From Verrucomicrobiota bacterium (lineage in GTDB: Bacteria; Verrucomicrobiota; Verrucomicrobiae; Chthoniobacterales; UBA10450): 13,194 bases of DNA. The position numbers and the translations under genes are program-made. The stretch spans positions 1-13,194 of the forward strand of contig VBQB01000111.1 in assembly GCA_005887855.1 (NCBI GenBank). Direction: 5' to 3'. How positions within the stretch are numbered: position 1 is the stretch's first letter; each line of letters starts with the position of its first letter. Under the pieces are notes generated by a model, which was given only the letters and a program-made list of their open reading frames with translations, was not told the origin of the DNA and made no database searches. Shown here in pieces: positions 5,498-13,194 of this stretch.

Positions 5498-5717
5498 AAT
5501 CAAAGGGGAACCGCCGGTGAAGCACAGAAGGTTCTGCGATTGTGAATGCTGTCTCAGTCACCAGATGCAAAGGCGGCCCCCAAATTACTTGGTTAGTCCC
5601 CGATCAATGGCGCGCTGCTACCGTTCCGGGGCTCGCGTTCGAAGGCGCTGCCGGACAAATTAGAATTGGTTTCGCTGTCATTCAAATCGCTGGCAGTTTC
5701 CGCGCCTGCCCGATGCG

Positions 5718-6644
5718 CTAAGCGTTGTCCTTTCGCAGCGTGGTAATTATTTGCTGTGCTTTGGAATACTCGCTGTCCAAGGTGGCCACATATCGGACCC
5801 GTTTCTCAAAAGCAGCCTCTATTTCACTGGCCGCGGCAGGGGAAGCCTCCGGTGGCTGCAGACTCGTCTCCAGTTCAGAGCAAAGCCGCGTCGCCCTTTC
5901 GACGACCGCCGGGTCAGTAGCAGGATCATCAGCTCTGAAATCAGGCGGCACATTGGAGCTGTTGATGCGTTGCGCGAGCGGCTCGAGACATTTGGCAGTG
6001 TATGGCTCCCCCATGAAATCAAGCACCGAGCGCATGGCAGACTCTGAATCATCGACTAAGTCGGCATAGCGTAATCGATGGACGACGTTTGGACCGTAGG
6101 CATGTTCGGCCTTGAGGCAGGCACTGACCGTTCGGAGCCAATATTGATACGCCTCTTGTTCGCTTGCCACCAGGTGAACTCCCGCGATGCGATGGAAGTT
6201 GAGCATCGAGCGCACGACTGCGTGGACATCGCGGAACAAATGGATGAAAACGGCCCGAGGAAAGAGTTTGCGCAGGCCATAGATATGCAAGGAATATTCT
6301 GGAGTTCCATCTACCCAGCGTACCTTGGGTTCCTCTTCTGAATGTTTCATTCTCCGTTTCCGCTCCAGACCTCCACGATGACTTAAGATCAAATCGTTGA
6401 TGCTTTTACCGAAGCTGGCGAAGAATTCATCGGACTGAATGTCCATTGCACTCAAGACGGAGCGATCACCGCGTGCGGCTCCGGTCTGATAGCGAATAGT
6501 GAGATCTACCGCGAGATCTCCCATCCAGCTCGACTCTGGCAGAGGCAAAATGTTCGGGTGCTGCCCAAGACACCACGTCAGAACACTCGTTCCCGAGCGT
6601 GGCGATCCTACTACAAAAATCGGTCTAGCTGTTTGGTCCTGCAT
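5718..6644 (-). CDS. PAPS-dependent sulfotransferase
   Basis: This is a 308-residue sulfotransferase of the Sulfotransfer_3-like bacterial group, which moves a sulfuryl group from PAPS to a hydroxyl, often on a sugar or polysaccharide. The 5'-phosphosulfate loop is VVGSPRSGTSVLTW (11-24), with R16, S17, G18 and T19. The 3'-phosphate-binding segment is FIHLFRDVHAVVRSML (133-148), with R138 and S146. RYADLVDD (192-199) is the usual segment after the second motif. The C-terminal 45 residues are charged and helical (EIEAAFEKRVRYV), perhaps a short coiled coil. Start ATG at 6644, just before the conserved loop. It follows the large fusion gene on the same strand with a remnant of a related gene in between. 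The glycan acceptor is inferred from the neighbours. Confidence 0.92.
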   Translation of the reverse strand: MQDQTARPIFVVGSPRSGTSVLTWCLGQHPNILPLPESSWMGDLAVDLTIRYQTGAARGDRSVLSAMDIQSDEFFASFGKSINDLILSHRGGLERKRRMKHSEEEPKVRWVDGTPEYSLHIYGLRKLFPRAVFIHLFRDVHAVVRSMLNFHRIAGVHLVASEQEAYQYWLRTVSACLKAEHAYGPNVVHRLRYADLVDDSESAMRSVLDFMGEPYTAKCLEPLAQRINSSNVPPDFRADDPATDPAVVERATRLCSELETSLQPPEASPAAASEIEAAFEKRVRYVATLDSEYSKAQQIITTLRKDNA

Positions 6645-6786
6645 GTCAGTTGCGCACCCATCCCGGCATGAAGTCGAGGAATGCGAATTGCATTTTAATT
6701 TCAGGCAATTTTCATCCTACACATGACCGGTCAAGCGCACATCGCAATCGCGATATCTTGGACGCTAGGGAACAACACGAACTCAA

Positions 6787-6945
6787 TTAGTTCGCTCCTT
6801 TTGGCGCCAGCCCAAGCCAATCCGATTCTTCCTGCGGGATTATGTTCGGATTCTGCCCAAGACACCAAGTGAGAATAGTCGATCCTGATCGACGTGAGGT
6901 TACGATAAAAATCAGCTCGCTTATTCGTCCAACCAAAGAGCGCAT
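6787..6945 (-). pseudogene. Sulfotransferase N-terminal remnant (52 codons)
   Basis: A short open frame from ATG at 6945 to TAA at 6787 encodes a 52-residue peptide containing LIFIVTSRRSGSTILTWCLG and then QNPNIIPQEESDWLG. It aligns with residues 9-42 of the neighbouring sulfotransferase (IFVVGSPRSGTSVLTWCLGQ, then HPNILPLPESSWMG), sharing the TWCLGQ core and at DNA level the 15-mer TGGTGTCTTGGGCAG. It holds only the 5'-phosphosulfate loop; the rest of a ~300-residue enzyme is missing and 6645-6786 has no recognisable continuation. It begins 7 nt after the stop of the large fusion gene. It is best read as the debris of a tandem duplication or of recombination between sulfotransferase copies. 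Confidence 0.8.
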
Positions 6946-6951
6946 TTGGCT

Positions 6952-9900
6952 TTAAGACGCGCTCTGTGTGGACGGAATTGCGGCGCTTAGCATTTTCAAG
7001 TTTTCTGCTTGTGGAACCTCAGTGGACTGGTCGCTAAATAAGTGATCCAATCGTTTTTGAACGGCCGAGACTGAATAATGAGTCTTCGTTTTGTCGATGC
7101 CATTCTCCGATAGGCGGTTCCAAAGTTCTTCGGATTCGTAAAGTTCGACCACCCCCTTCGCGAAATCTTCCGGCTCGTCGGCAATAAGAATGTCTTGATG
7201 GTCAGTCAGCGGCATCCCCTCAACGGCAAGCGACGTTGCCACAACCGGAACACCGAATCCCATACTTTGGTTAATTTTGCCTTTTATACCTGCACCATAA
7301 CGTAAGGGCGCCACCGATAATTTCACGCTGTCAAAAAATGGACGAACATCCCGCTGCAATCCAGTGACAATAACGTTCTCGCTCGCAAGCGCCACCACTT
7401 CTGGTGGTGCCTTCTCGCCGATGATGTAGAATTTGGCGTCGGTGAGGGACTCTTTTACGAAGGGGTAAATTTTCTTCACAAAAAAGATCACGGCATCGAT
7501 ATTTGGGGTGTGTTGGAATCCGCCAATAAAAAGAAAGTCCCGCCGCAGGCCAAACGGCGTATTTGAGCCCGGAACATTAACAATCGTGGGCACGATCTCG
7601 ATCGGTTTATTCGGCCGCGCCTCGCGCAAAAGCTTCTGCTCGACACTGCTTACTACCCAGGTCTCGTCGGCCTGATCGATTAAGTCATATTCAAGCTGCT
7701 GTTTCTCTTGAGCTCTGCGACGCAATTCCGAATCGCCGATCAATTCCGCTCCGCGATTTTCCCGCAGAAAATGTAGATCGACAGTATCGAAAATAATGCG
7801 GCTTTGCGGTGCGTACAGCCGGGCATCGTCAATATGTTTGCGGGCAAAATCGCATCGACTTAGCACAACAGCGTCGAATTCGGATCCGTGAGAAATAAGG
7901 TAATCGCGCACCTTCTTGATGTAAGGATGGTAAACGACTTCAATCCCGCGCTTGCGCAGTTCATCGCCGTAAGGCGGAACGTCAGTGAGATTATCCGGAA
8001 TAAATATTACATCGTGCCCCAGCTGCCGAAGAATATTAAGAATATGAAACATCCGGACCGATCCCGCATCTTTATCTGGCATTGGAAGGTAATGGTCGAT
8101 GACGAGAATTTTTTTTCGCCCAGGCGGTGCCTCCTTTAGGAAGGCAAAATCGCCGGTCGCGGGCTTTTTCACCAGCTCGGCGGTCCACGTGTCCGCGAAA
8201 GTCAACCGATTAATATCCTGGTGTTTCTTTGTGCCTTTGGAGAGATCGGTGCCGCCAGTTGCTCCTTCGTAGTGGATGACCTCGCTCAGCGGCTGGTACA
8301 GAACCTTGTAACGGGCCCGGCGAACCTTGAACGATAAATCGGCGTCTTCGTAGTAGGCGGGCGCATATCTTCTATCAAAGCCACCGACGCTCTGGAAGAG
8401 CGCTTTGGGAATCACCAACGCTGCCGCTGAGCAATAATCTACTTCGCGGAGATAATTGTATTCAGGTTTTTCCGGGTCATCGAACTTGCCATAGTTCCAT
8501 CCAGAGGCATCCTGCCATATAATCCCGCCTGCTTCCTGCAAACGACCATCCGGGTAAACGAGTTTTGAGCCGACGATACCGGCTTGCGGCTCTTCTGCAA
8601 AGGTGTCCACCAGCGCGCTCAGCCAGCCGTCCTTAACAATTGTGTCGTTATTTAAGAAAAGGAGATAGTTGCCGCGCGCCTTCTCCGCGCCGCGGTTGCA
8701 CGATGCGATAAAACCGCAGTTGCTTTCGTTGCGTAGGTAAACGACCCCCTTCATCTGTGGGACAAGCTCAGCCGTCTCGTCCGTCGAGCAGTCGTCAACA
8801 ACTATTACTTCGAAACGCGCCTGTTCCTCGGTAGTTTGGAGCGATCCAAGGCATGCGTGTGTGTATTGAAACTGATTGAATACCGGAATGATAATTGAAA
8901 TTTCGACCTGTTCGTGAACCGGAAACTCGATTGGACGCGTTGGCACGGGAGGTTCGTAAATACCTGCTGACGATGTCGCGCGCGCGTTCTGCCCGGGGGC
9001 TGAGACTGCGCCTGAAATTAGGGTCCGGATTTGGTCATCAATCGCAGCCACCTCGGGATGGGTGGTTCGCCACTTCTGATAAGTCGAGACGATCTTTTCC
9101 AAATGTCCGTAGCCTAACGAGCTGCGTGCAGGAGAAAATTTTGCCTTTAAGGCGGCAACCGGATTCGCAATTTGCCAGCGACGGGAAGAGCGCAGGCGCG
9201 CGGCGGCGTCTTCAACATCATCAAGCAAACGCAACAGCCTCCGAGTATCGCAAAGCTGTTTGCGTAACCGATCTGTCAGCTCGACGACGCATCGCTCTTG
9301 TTCTGCCAGGCTTATGCTGCGCTGTTTCAGCTCCTCTTCCGAGCGATGGACCGCGGCCGATATTCGCTCAATGTGCGCATTCAAGCGCTCAAACTCGGCG
9401 CCGTGTTGGGCGAGCTGTTTTCGTAATCGATCTGCTTCAAGAGCGGCAAGATTTAGGACCGGCGATCCGTGGTGACTCATCGCCCCTGTCGTGAGTGCGT
9501 TCTCGCTAGCCTCACGTTTTCCCGACCGTCGCTGCCCCGCTTCGCTTGGTGCCGCAACTGCGGCGCTCGCCGCTAACTCTGCCTCAATGACTCGACCGGC
9601 CTCGGCGGAAAGCTTTTGATACAACTCAAAAAGCTGGGGCGGAATCTGAGCGCCGAGGAGCTGCTCCGTCGTGAAATGAGTGTGCCGTCGCTCCTTTGAG
9701 ATCAGCGCCGCTGCCTTTGCCACTTTCGAATCTGGCAGGCCGAGAAAAGAGATTATCCGCAGAAGCTCCGCGTGCGGGTCATAAAAAAACGAGTCGTAAT
9801 GCGATACGATCCGATTTTCGGGCGTGGTCGCGGATAAGGCATGCTGGTTGTAGACCCCCCAAAGCGAGAGACCCAAGTGAAGCGAAAGGCCGTTGCGCTG

Positions 9901-10338
9901 ATGTAACGAGTGCGCAACCTCGAGGGGATTTCGCACGACAAGGATCGTGCGCAGCTCCGGGATGATCGTGCCCCAGAACGAAAGAGTCAGGCTATTGCGT
10001 GGGTCTTTCCAACCCCACGGCGTACTCGGATCGAATTGCTGTATCAGAAGCTGGGCCTTGGTGCGCAGCGGCTCGAAGCGTTTATCGCTGAAGTCTTCCT
10101 CAATTTGTGGTGGCAGATCCCAGGCGCCGCCCAATTCATTCAACAATTCGTCGTTCAGCGCCACGAACCCCAAATGTTCCCAGAAACCATCGGGGTTATC
10201 GGCCTGCGCGGGCATCAACTCGTTTTCTGGGCCCAAATAGAGGCCGCAAGCATGCAATAGCCTCGTGAGCATCGACGTTCCTGAGCGATGCGCGCCGGCG
10301 ATGCAAACAGCGGTGTTGGAGGTCGACGAATCCTTCAA
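6952..10338 (-). CDS. Multidomain sulfotransferase - GT2 - GT4 glycosyltransferase fusion
   Basis: The 1128-residue protein carries three enzyme units. Residues 10-255 are a sulfotransferase: PAPS loop CIAGAHRSGTSMLTRLL (12-28), PWGWKDPRNS (107-116) and 3'-phosphate segment ILVVRNPLEVAHSL (132-145). Residues about 295-390 are a heptad-like coiled coil. Residues 478-720 are a GT2 (GT-A) glycosyltransferase: EISIIIPVFNQ, DDCSTD (515-520), FLNNDT (561-566), YYEDADLSFK (662-671). Residues 742-1105 are a GT4 (GT-B) glycosyltransferase: KILVIDHYLP, FLFIGGFQHTPNID (935-948), APLRYGAGIKGKINQSMGFG (1010-1029), PVVATS. No membrane segment is seen, so it is probably cytoplasmic. It likely adds two sugars and a sulfate during glycan assembly, as inferred from its domains. 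The start is TTG at 10338: the frame is stopped upstream by TAG, and the first internal ATG would remove the PAPS loop. Confidence 0.93.
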   Translation of the reverse strand: MKDSSTSNTAVCIAGAHRSGTSMLTRLLHACGLYLGPENELMPAQADNPDGFWEHLGFVALNDELLNELGGAWDLPPQIEEDFSDKRFEPLRTKAQLLIQQFDPSTPWGWKDPRNSLTLSFWGTIIPELRTILVVRNPLEVAHSLHQRNGLSLHLGLSLWGVYNQHALSATTPENRIVSHYDSFFYDPHAELLRIISFLGLPDSKVAKAAALISKERRHTHFTTEQLLGAQIPPQLFELYQKLSAEAGRVIEAELAASAAVAAPSEAGQRRSGKREASENALTTGAMSHHGSPVLNLAALEADRLRKQLAQHGAEFERLNAHIERISAAVHRSEEELKQRSISLAEQERCVVELTDRLRKQLCDTRRLLRLLDDVEDAAARLRSSRRWQIANPVAALKAKFSPARSSLGYGHLEKIVSTYQKWRTTHPEVAAIDDQIRTLISGAVSAPGQNARATSSAGIYEPPVPTRPIEFPVHEQVEISIIIPVFNQFQYTHACLGSLQTTEEQARFEVIVVDDCSTDETAELVPQMKGVVYLRNESNCGFIASCNRGAEKARGNYLLFLNNDTIVKDGWLSALVDTFAEEPQAGIVGSKLVYPDGRLQEAGGIIWQDASGWNYGKFDDPEKPEYNYLREVDYCSAAALVIPKALFQSVGGFDRRYAPAYYEDADLSFKVRRARYKVLYQPLSEVIHYEGATGGTDLSKGTKKHQDINRLTFADTWTAELVKKPATGDFAFLKEAPPGRKKILVIDHYLPMPDKDAGSVRMFHILNILRQLGHDVIFIPDNLTDVPPYGDELRKRGIEVVYHPYIKKVRDYLISHGSEFDAVVLSRCDFARKHIDDARLYAPQSRIIFDTVDLHFLRENRGAELIGDSELRRRAQEKQQLEYDLIDQADETWVVSSVEQKLLREARPNKPIEIVPTIVNVPGSNTPFGLRRDFLFIGGFQHTPNIDAVIFFVKKIYPFVKESLTDAKFYIIGEKAPPEVVALASENVIVTGLQRDVRPFFDSVKLSVAPLRYGAGIKGKINQSMGFGVPVVATSLAVEGMPLTDHQDILIADEPEDFAKGVVELYESEELWNRLSENGIDKTKTHYSVSAVQKRLDHLFSDQSTEVPQAENLKMLSAAIPSTQSAS

Positions 10339-10656
10339 GTGTTTTCGCTTTAAAAAACAGGCAAATACCTATGCCGAATAACGAACGCGTACCATAGATG
10401 GCGCGCATGGTAAACGCCAGTCTGAACAAACAATTTCTTCAGCGAGGGTTCGAGTCACTTGCTGTGCGGGTTTGATCGCTGGCTTCAAGGCGAGATCAGG
10501 GGGCCTTTATTACCTTTCAATGTTTCAACGACGGTGCCGACAGCCGCGATTCTGGAAGCGAACAATGCGTTGGTCTTTTCAAACCATTAGGTAAGATTGA
10601 GGACTGCAAATCGTCGGGATAAATGAAATCCTATTGGCAATGTGATCTGACGGGCC
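10339..10656. other. Divergent intergenic region, no gene seen
   Basis: These 318 bp separate the divergently transcribed fusion gene and plus-strand glycosyltransferase, so promoters for both must lie here or be supplied internally. I see no RNA gene, no convincing ORF and no long repeat. One plausible plus-strand promoter is listed separately; the minus-strand one is not clear. Confidence 0.6.
10570..10597 (+). promoter_or_regulatory. Candidate promoter for the glycosyltransferase-methyltransferase pair
   Basis: TTGGTC (10570-10575), a 16-nt spacer and TAAGAT (10592-10597) lie 59 nt upstream of the start codon at 10657. Both boxes deviate from the sigma70 consensus by two or so bases, and nothing else supports the site. 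Confidence 0.35.
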
Positions 10657-11577
10657 ATGAACTCGCCTGAGGCGCGCCCGAAGCTTTCGGTCGTGGTCGT
10701 TTGCTATGAGATGGCCGCGCAGATTAAGAACACTCTGCGCTCCCTTCTCCCTCCTTATCAGCGCGGCGTCAGGACGAGCGATTACGAGATCATCCTGATC
10801 GATAACGGCTCAGCGAAGATCCTGGATGACGAGACGCGAACAATTTCGCCGAACCTGCAATACATTTACGTCCCGCCTAACGAGTCGATCCCCAATCCCG
10901 CTTCGGCGATGAACCGCGCCGCAGCGCTCGCACGCGCTCCGTTGCTTTGCTTAATGATCGATGGCGCACGCATGCTTACTCCGGGAGTGTTGTCGTGGGG
11001 AATACGCCTGCTTGAATTGGCCCCGGGCGCTATAGTGGAAGTGCGGGGCTGGCATCTCGGGCCCAAATGGCAACCGGAAAGCGTAGCGGAAGGTTACAAC
11101 CATGACATTGAGTCTCACCTGCTCGATCAGGTGCGTTGGTGGGAAAACGGCTATCGGCTTTTCGATATTTCGTCAGGCAGCGCGCAAACCAAGCTGGGAG
11201 TTTCACAACCGGCTTCGGAATCGAATTGTCTTTTGGTCAGTCGCGCACTCTTTGATCGACTTGATGGGTTCGACGAACGCTATGAGGAAGCCGGCGGCGG
11301 ATTGGTCAACCTCGACTTTTATGCGCGCGCGGTGGCCGCAGCGGATCATGTTTGGACGCTTCTCGGAGAAGGGACATTTCACCAGGTGCATGGAGGCGCT
11401 GCGACCAGCCTTTCCCTGGAGGAACTGCGACTTGCGATAGTCCGCTGGGGTGCGGAATCCGCCAGAGTACGCGGCCCCCTGCCATCCCTCGACCCTGCTA
11501 AATTCATTCTGGCTGGCCACATTCCACGGGAATTTCAGGCATGGCTAAGTCGGATGACCAGTACGCGGCAGACCTAA
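10657..11577 (+). CDS. GT2-type family glycosyltransferase
   Basis: A 306-residue GT-A fold protein. LSVVVVCYEMAAQIKNTLRS (10-29) is the nucleotide-binding first strand and helix, IILIDNGS (45-52) matches the family's second acidic site, and LMIDGAR (99-105, D102) stands where the DxD metal motif is expected. ESNCLLVSRALFDRLDGFDE (188-207) followed by LVNLDFYARA (216-225) corresponds to the acceptor/catalytic region normally ending in ED. HQVHGG (242-247) is a typical late motif. The single-Asp DxD and the altered ED motif are unusual but may be normal in this subfamily. There is no membrane segment. Start ATG at 10657, without a good ribosome binding site. Its last 37 nt overlap the following methyltransferase, so the two are probably translationally coupled and act on one glycan. 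Donor and acceptor are unknown. Confidence 0.85.
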   Translation: MNSPEARPKLSVVVVCYEMAAQIKNTLRSLLPPYQRGVRTSDYEIILIDNGSAKILDDETRTISPNLQYIYVPPNESIPNPASAMNRAAALARAPLLCLMIDGARMLTPGVLSWGIRLLELAPGAIVEVRGWHLGPKWQPESVAEGYNHDIESHLLDQVRWWENGYRLFDISSGSAQTKLGVSQPASESNCLLVSRALFDRLDGFDERYEEAGGGLVNLDFYARAVAAADHVWTLLGEGTFHQVHGGAATSLSLEELRLAIVRWGAESARVRGPLPSLDPAKFILAGHIPREFQAWLSRMTSTRQT

Positions 11578-12254
11578 CCATTCTTGGAATGAGCGAAATC
11601 AATCAGTATTATCAGCAATTAACTCAAGAACAGATCAACGCTGGAACACATCGCGATATGGTCGGGGGGATGTGGGAAGAAATCGGAAGACTACAATTCG
11701 AATTCCTACGCGCGCGTGGTTTGAAGCCAAGCCATCGGCTCCTTGACATCGGGTGCGGCTCTCTTCGTGGCGGGATTCACGCGATCGAATATCTGGAGGC
11801 CGGAAATTATTACGGGTTGGACATTAATCCTTCGCTGATCGAAGCAGGCCGGCATGAGATCAGGCTCGCCGGCTTAACCCACAAAAATCCTCATCTGGCG
11901 GTGAGCGATCGTTTCGAACTGGGTCTGTTCCGCGAAAAGTTTGACTACCTGCTCGCGCTCTCCCTCTTTACGCACCTCTTCGCGAACCATATTATTCGCT
12001 GCCTTGCCGAGGTTCGTGAAGTGCTGGCGCCAGAAGGTCGGTTTTTTGCGACGTTCTTTTTGGCGCCGCACAGCGTGCACCTCGCCCCGATCGTTCACGA
12101 GCCCGGAGGAGTTAAGACGGAATACGACCGCGATCCTTTCCATTACTCTGCGGATGAAATTCGGGCGATGGCAAAACTGGTCAATTTATCGGCGGAAATT
12201 ATTGGTGATTGGAATCACCCTCGTGCGCAACAGATGGTAATGTTTTTATCATGA
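11541..12254 (+). CDS. Class I SAM-dependent methyltransferase
   Basis: A 237-residue class I methyltransferase of the Methyltransf_25/12 kind. Motif I is RLLDIGCGSLRGG (66-78), the acidic loop after strand two is YGLDINPSLIEAG (91-103), and motif IV is FDYLLALSLFTHL (134-146). APEGRFFATFFL (163-174) is the strand-five region. It carries no copy of the PNPVPAGE module found on the two other methyltransferases in the window. The start at ATG 11541 overlaps the glycosyltransferase by 37 nt in another frame; ATG at 11589 (residue 17, GMSEINQYYQ) is the alternative, 11 nt after the glycosyltransferase stop. The tight coupling suggests it methylates the sugar or acceptor handled by its partner, which is inference. 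Confidence 0.88.
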   Translation: MAKSDDQYAADLTILGMSEINQYYQQLTQEQINAGTHRDMVGGMWEEIGRLQFEFLRARGLKPSHRLLDIGCGSLRGGIHAIEYLEAGNYYGLDINPSLIEAGRHEIRLAGLTHKNPHLAVSDRFELGLFREKFDYLLALSLFTHLFANHIIRCLAEVREVLAPEGRFFATFFLAPHSVHLAPIVHEPGGVKTEYDRDPFHYSADEIRAMAKLVNLSAEIIGDWNHPRAQQMVMFLS

Positions 12255-12320
12255 CTGCCATTCGCTCAGTGAGGATCCGCTAAACGGTAATGCTGCGTCC
12301 GCAGCTGCGTTAATTCCTCG

Positions 12321-12344
12321 AGCTGTGCGCTCGGTCAGCTTTTT
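12321..12344 (+). terminator. Weak candidate rho-independent terminator
   Basis: AGCTG - 10 nt - CAGCT followed by TTTTT, 67 nt after the stop of the methyltransferase and ahead of the convergent membrane-protein gene. The position is right, but the stem has only five Watson-Crick pairs (six with a G-T wobble) and the loop is large. Confidence 0.3.
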
Positions 12345-12417
12345 CGCCCGAGATAGGGCAGCGTGTCGGATGCATCTCGATGGGTTTCATTCCTTCGTGT
12401 GGTCTGGGAAGGTAAGA

Positions 12418-13194
12418 TTACGAATGTGCGTCTCGTGCGACTTGCCAAATGATCAACGTGTGTTCCCGGTTCTCCCAGAGGCGAGTCAGGCAGTCGGGCG
12501 GGTGGACTGGCCATGGGTGATCCTGGAATTCGAGTATGTGCGTGATCGGTGTGGACCGAAGCAGGCTGGAGAATTGAGCGTCGCTGGCGGCTGACCAGAG
12601 AGCTTTTGTGATTGCGACGCGATCATCTCGAGCATTTAATTTGAGGGCTTGTTTGTCCACGGGATTTCCAGGGAGCTCCTGATAAGCGGCTCGTCCGGCC
12701 AAGCCGCTGACAACGAATTGGTAGGCGCCCCAGGATTTGTTTGTCAGGACGACCGAATCCGGAGGAGTGTGTTCTCTGAGATAGACAAACGCGGGCCACT
12801 CCTCAGCTTTAATTGCGAGACGCGTTTGACGGTTAAAAAGTGTCAGCGGTGACGCCGGTCCGGCGGTACGATATAGCAGTCCAGCAACCAGGACGATCGA
12901 AACAAGAAACGTCCAGACCGCAGCCGGCCAGGAAAAGCGTTTCTGAAGAAATCGACCTATCCTCCAAAGCGCTACGCCCGCAAATGGAAACAGATACCAG
13001 CGCGTGTGGAGGGGAAATTGCCCTCCCAGTGAATAACGGTCGTAGTCCGATGCGAGAATGATTGCGAAACCGATTGAAGTCGCCACGGCCGAAAAGATGA
13101 GAAAGTTAAAGGGACCAAAGACCCGCCGGGCGCGGTCGCTCGTCAGATAGATCGAGGTCGCGGCCAGAAGAGGAATGCCAATCACGTTCAGCAG
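12418..13194 (-). CDS. Polytopic membrane protein, C-terminal part (partial at window edge; possibly a membrane glycosyltransferase)
   Basis: The frame is open to the last base of the window, so the N-terminus lies beyond 13194; the first in-window start (GTG at 13185) is not a real start signal. Numbered from that GTG, hydrophobic segments lie at about 1-14, 26-46, 62-79 and 87-105, followed by a soluble C-terminal domain of about 145 residues. That domain holds EEWPAFVYLREHTPPDSVVL (128-147), AYQFVVSGLAGRAAYQ (154-169) and TKALWSAASD. The YLRxHTPPDxVVLT pattern after a membrane bundle is common in GT39/PMT-like or oligosaccharide-transferase-like bacterial membrane proteins. The catalytic N-terminal part is not visible, so the class is only a suggestion. 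It is convergent with the methyltransferase and would fit glycan assembly at the inner membrane. Confidence 0.7.
   Translation of the reverse strand: MLNVIGIPLLAATSIYLTSDRARRVFGPFNFLIFSAVATSIGFAIILASDYDRYSLGGQFPLHTRWYLFPFAGVALWRIGRFLQKRFSWPAAVWTFLVSIVLVAGLLYRTAGPASPLTLFNRQTRLAIKAEEWPAFVYLREHTPPDSVVLTNKSWGAYQFVVSGLAGRAAYQELPGNPVDKQALKLNARDDRVAITKALWSAASDAQFSSLLRSTPITHILEFQDHPWPVHPPDCLTRLWENREHTLIIWQVARDAHS

Noticed and set aside
8895..9494. Plus-strand 199-aa ORF
   Set aside because: It is antisense to the coiled-coil and linker part of the fusion gene, whose frame is clearly coding; Arg/Ser-rich shadow translation.
9260..10260. Further plus-strand ORFs of 71-116 aa at 9260-9475, 9696-9965, 9910-10260 and 9947-10240
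   Set aside because: All are shadows of the sulfotransferase and coiled-coil region of the fusion gene.
12292..12310. GCTGCGTCCGCAGC as a terminator hairpin
   Set aside because: The stem is perfect but the loop is only two bases and no T-tract follows; the AGCTG/CAGCT-TTTTT element at 12321 is the better, though weak, candidate.
1..13194. CRISPR array, integrase, prophage or attachment site
   Set aside because: No regularly spaced direct repeats, no recombinase or phage-like proteins, and no tRNA-associated direct repeats were seen.

Overview
The window looks like a chromosomal stretch of a soil- or water-type bacterium of the PVC group, most likely Verrucomicrobiota. That is a judgement from recall: the 5' end of the 23S rRNA resembles verrucomicrobial 23S genes, the sulfotransferase / glycosyltransferase / small methyltransferase mix with a shared PNPVPAGE-type C-terminal module fits, and base composition is moderate. 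The phylum is not proven by anything here.

Left end (1-1375). The first ~500 nt of a 23S rRNA gene lie on the minus strand, with the mature 5' end near 790 and the rest off the left edge. The gene is interrupted inside a domain I helix by an intervening sequence (233-515) bounded by a perfect 14-bp inverted repeat and filled almost exactly by a small GIY-YIG nuclease ORF. Upstream of the 23S there is no 16S and no tRNA. Instead there is a ~300-nt leader with its own candidate promoter, a boxA-like element and several hairpins, so this is an apparently unlinked 23S transcription unit.

Left-centre (1376-5459, all minus strand). A NarX/NarL-type two-component pair (histidine kinase then response regulator) is followed by two unrelated SAM-dependent methyltransferases. 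Both carry the same ~65-85-residue C-terminal module, about 80% identical by eye at DNA level in the compared parts. In the downstream gene the module is broken by a net 68-nt deletion that shifts the frame.

Centre (5718-10338, minus strand). There is a stand-alone sulfotransferase, a 52-codon remnant of a second sulfotransferase, and an 1128-residue protein that fuses a sulfotransferase, a coiled coil, a GT2 glycosyltransferase and a GT4 glycosyltransferase.

Right end (10339-13194). A divergent intergenic region leads to a plus-strand pair, a GT2-type glycosyltransferase overlapping a methyltransferase. These converge on the C-terminal part of a polytopic membrane protein, possibly a membrane glycosyltransferase, which runs off the right edge.

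Read together, 1376-13194 is a surface-glycan assembly and decoration locus (glycosyl, sulfuryl and methyl transfer) next to a sensor/regulator pair. The most unusual item is the nuclease-bearing intervening sequence in the unlinked 23S gene.
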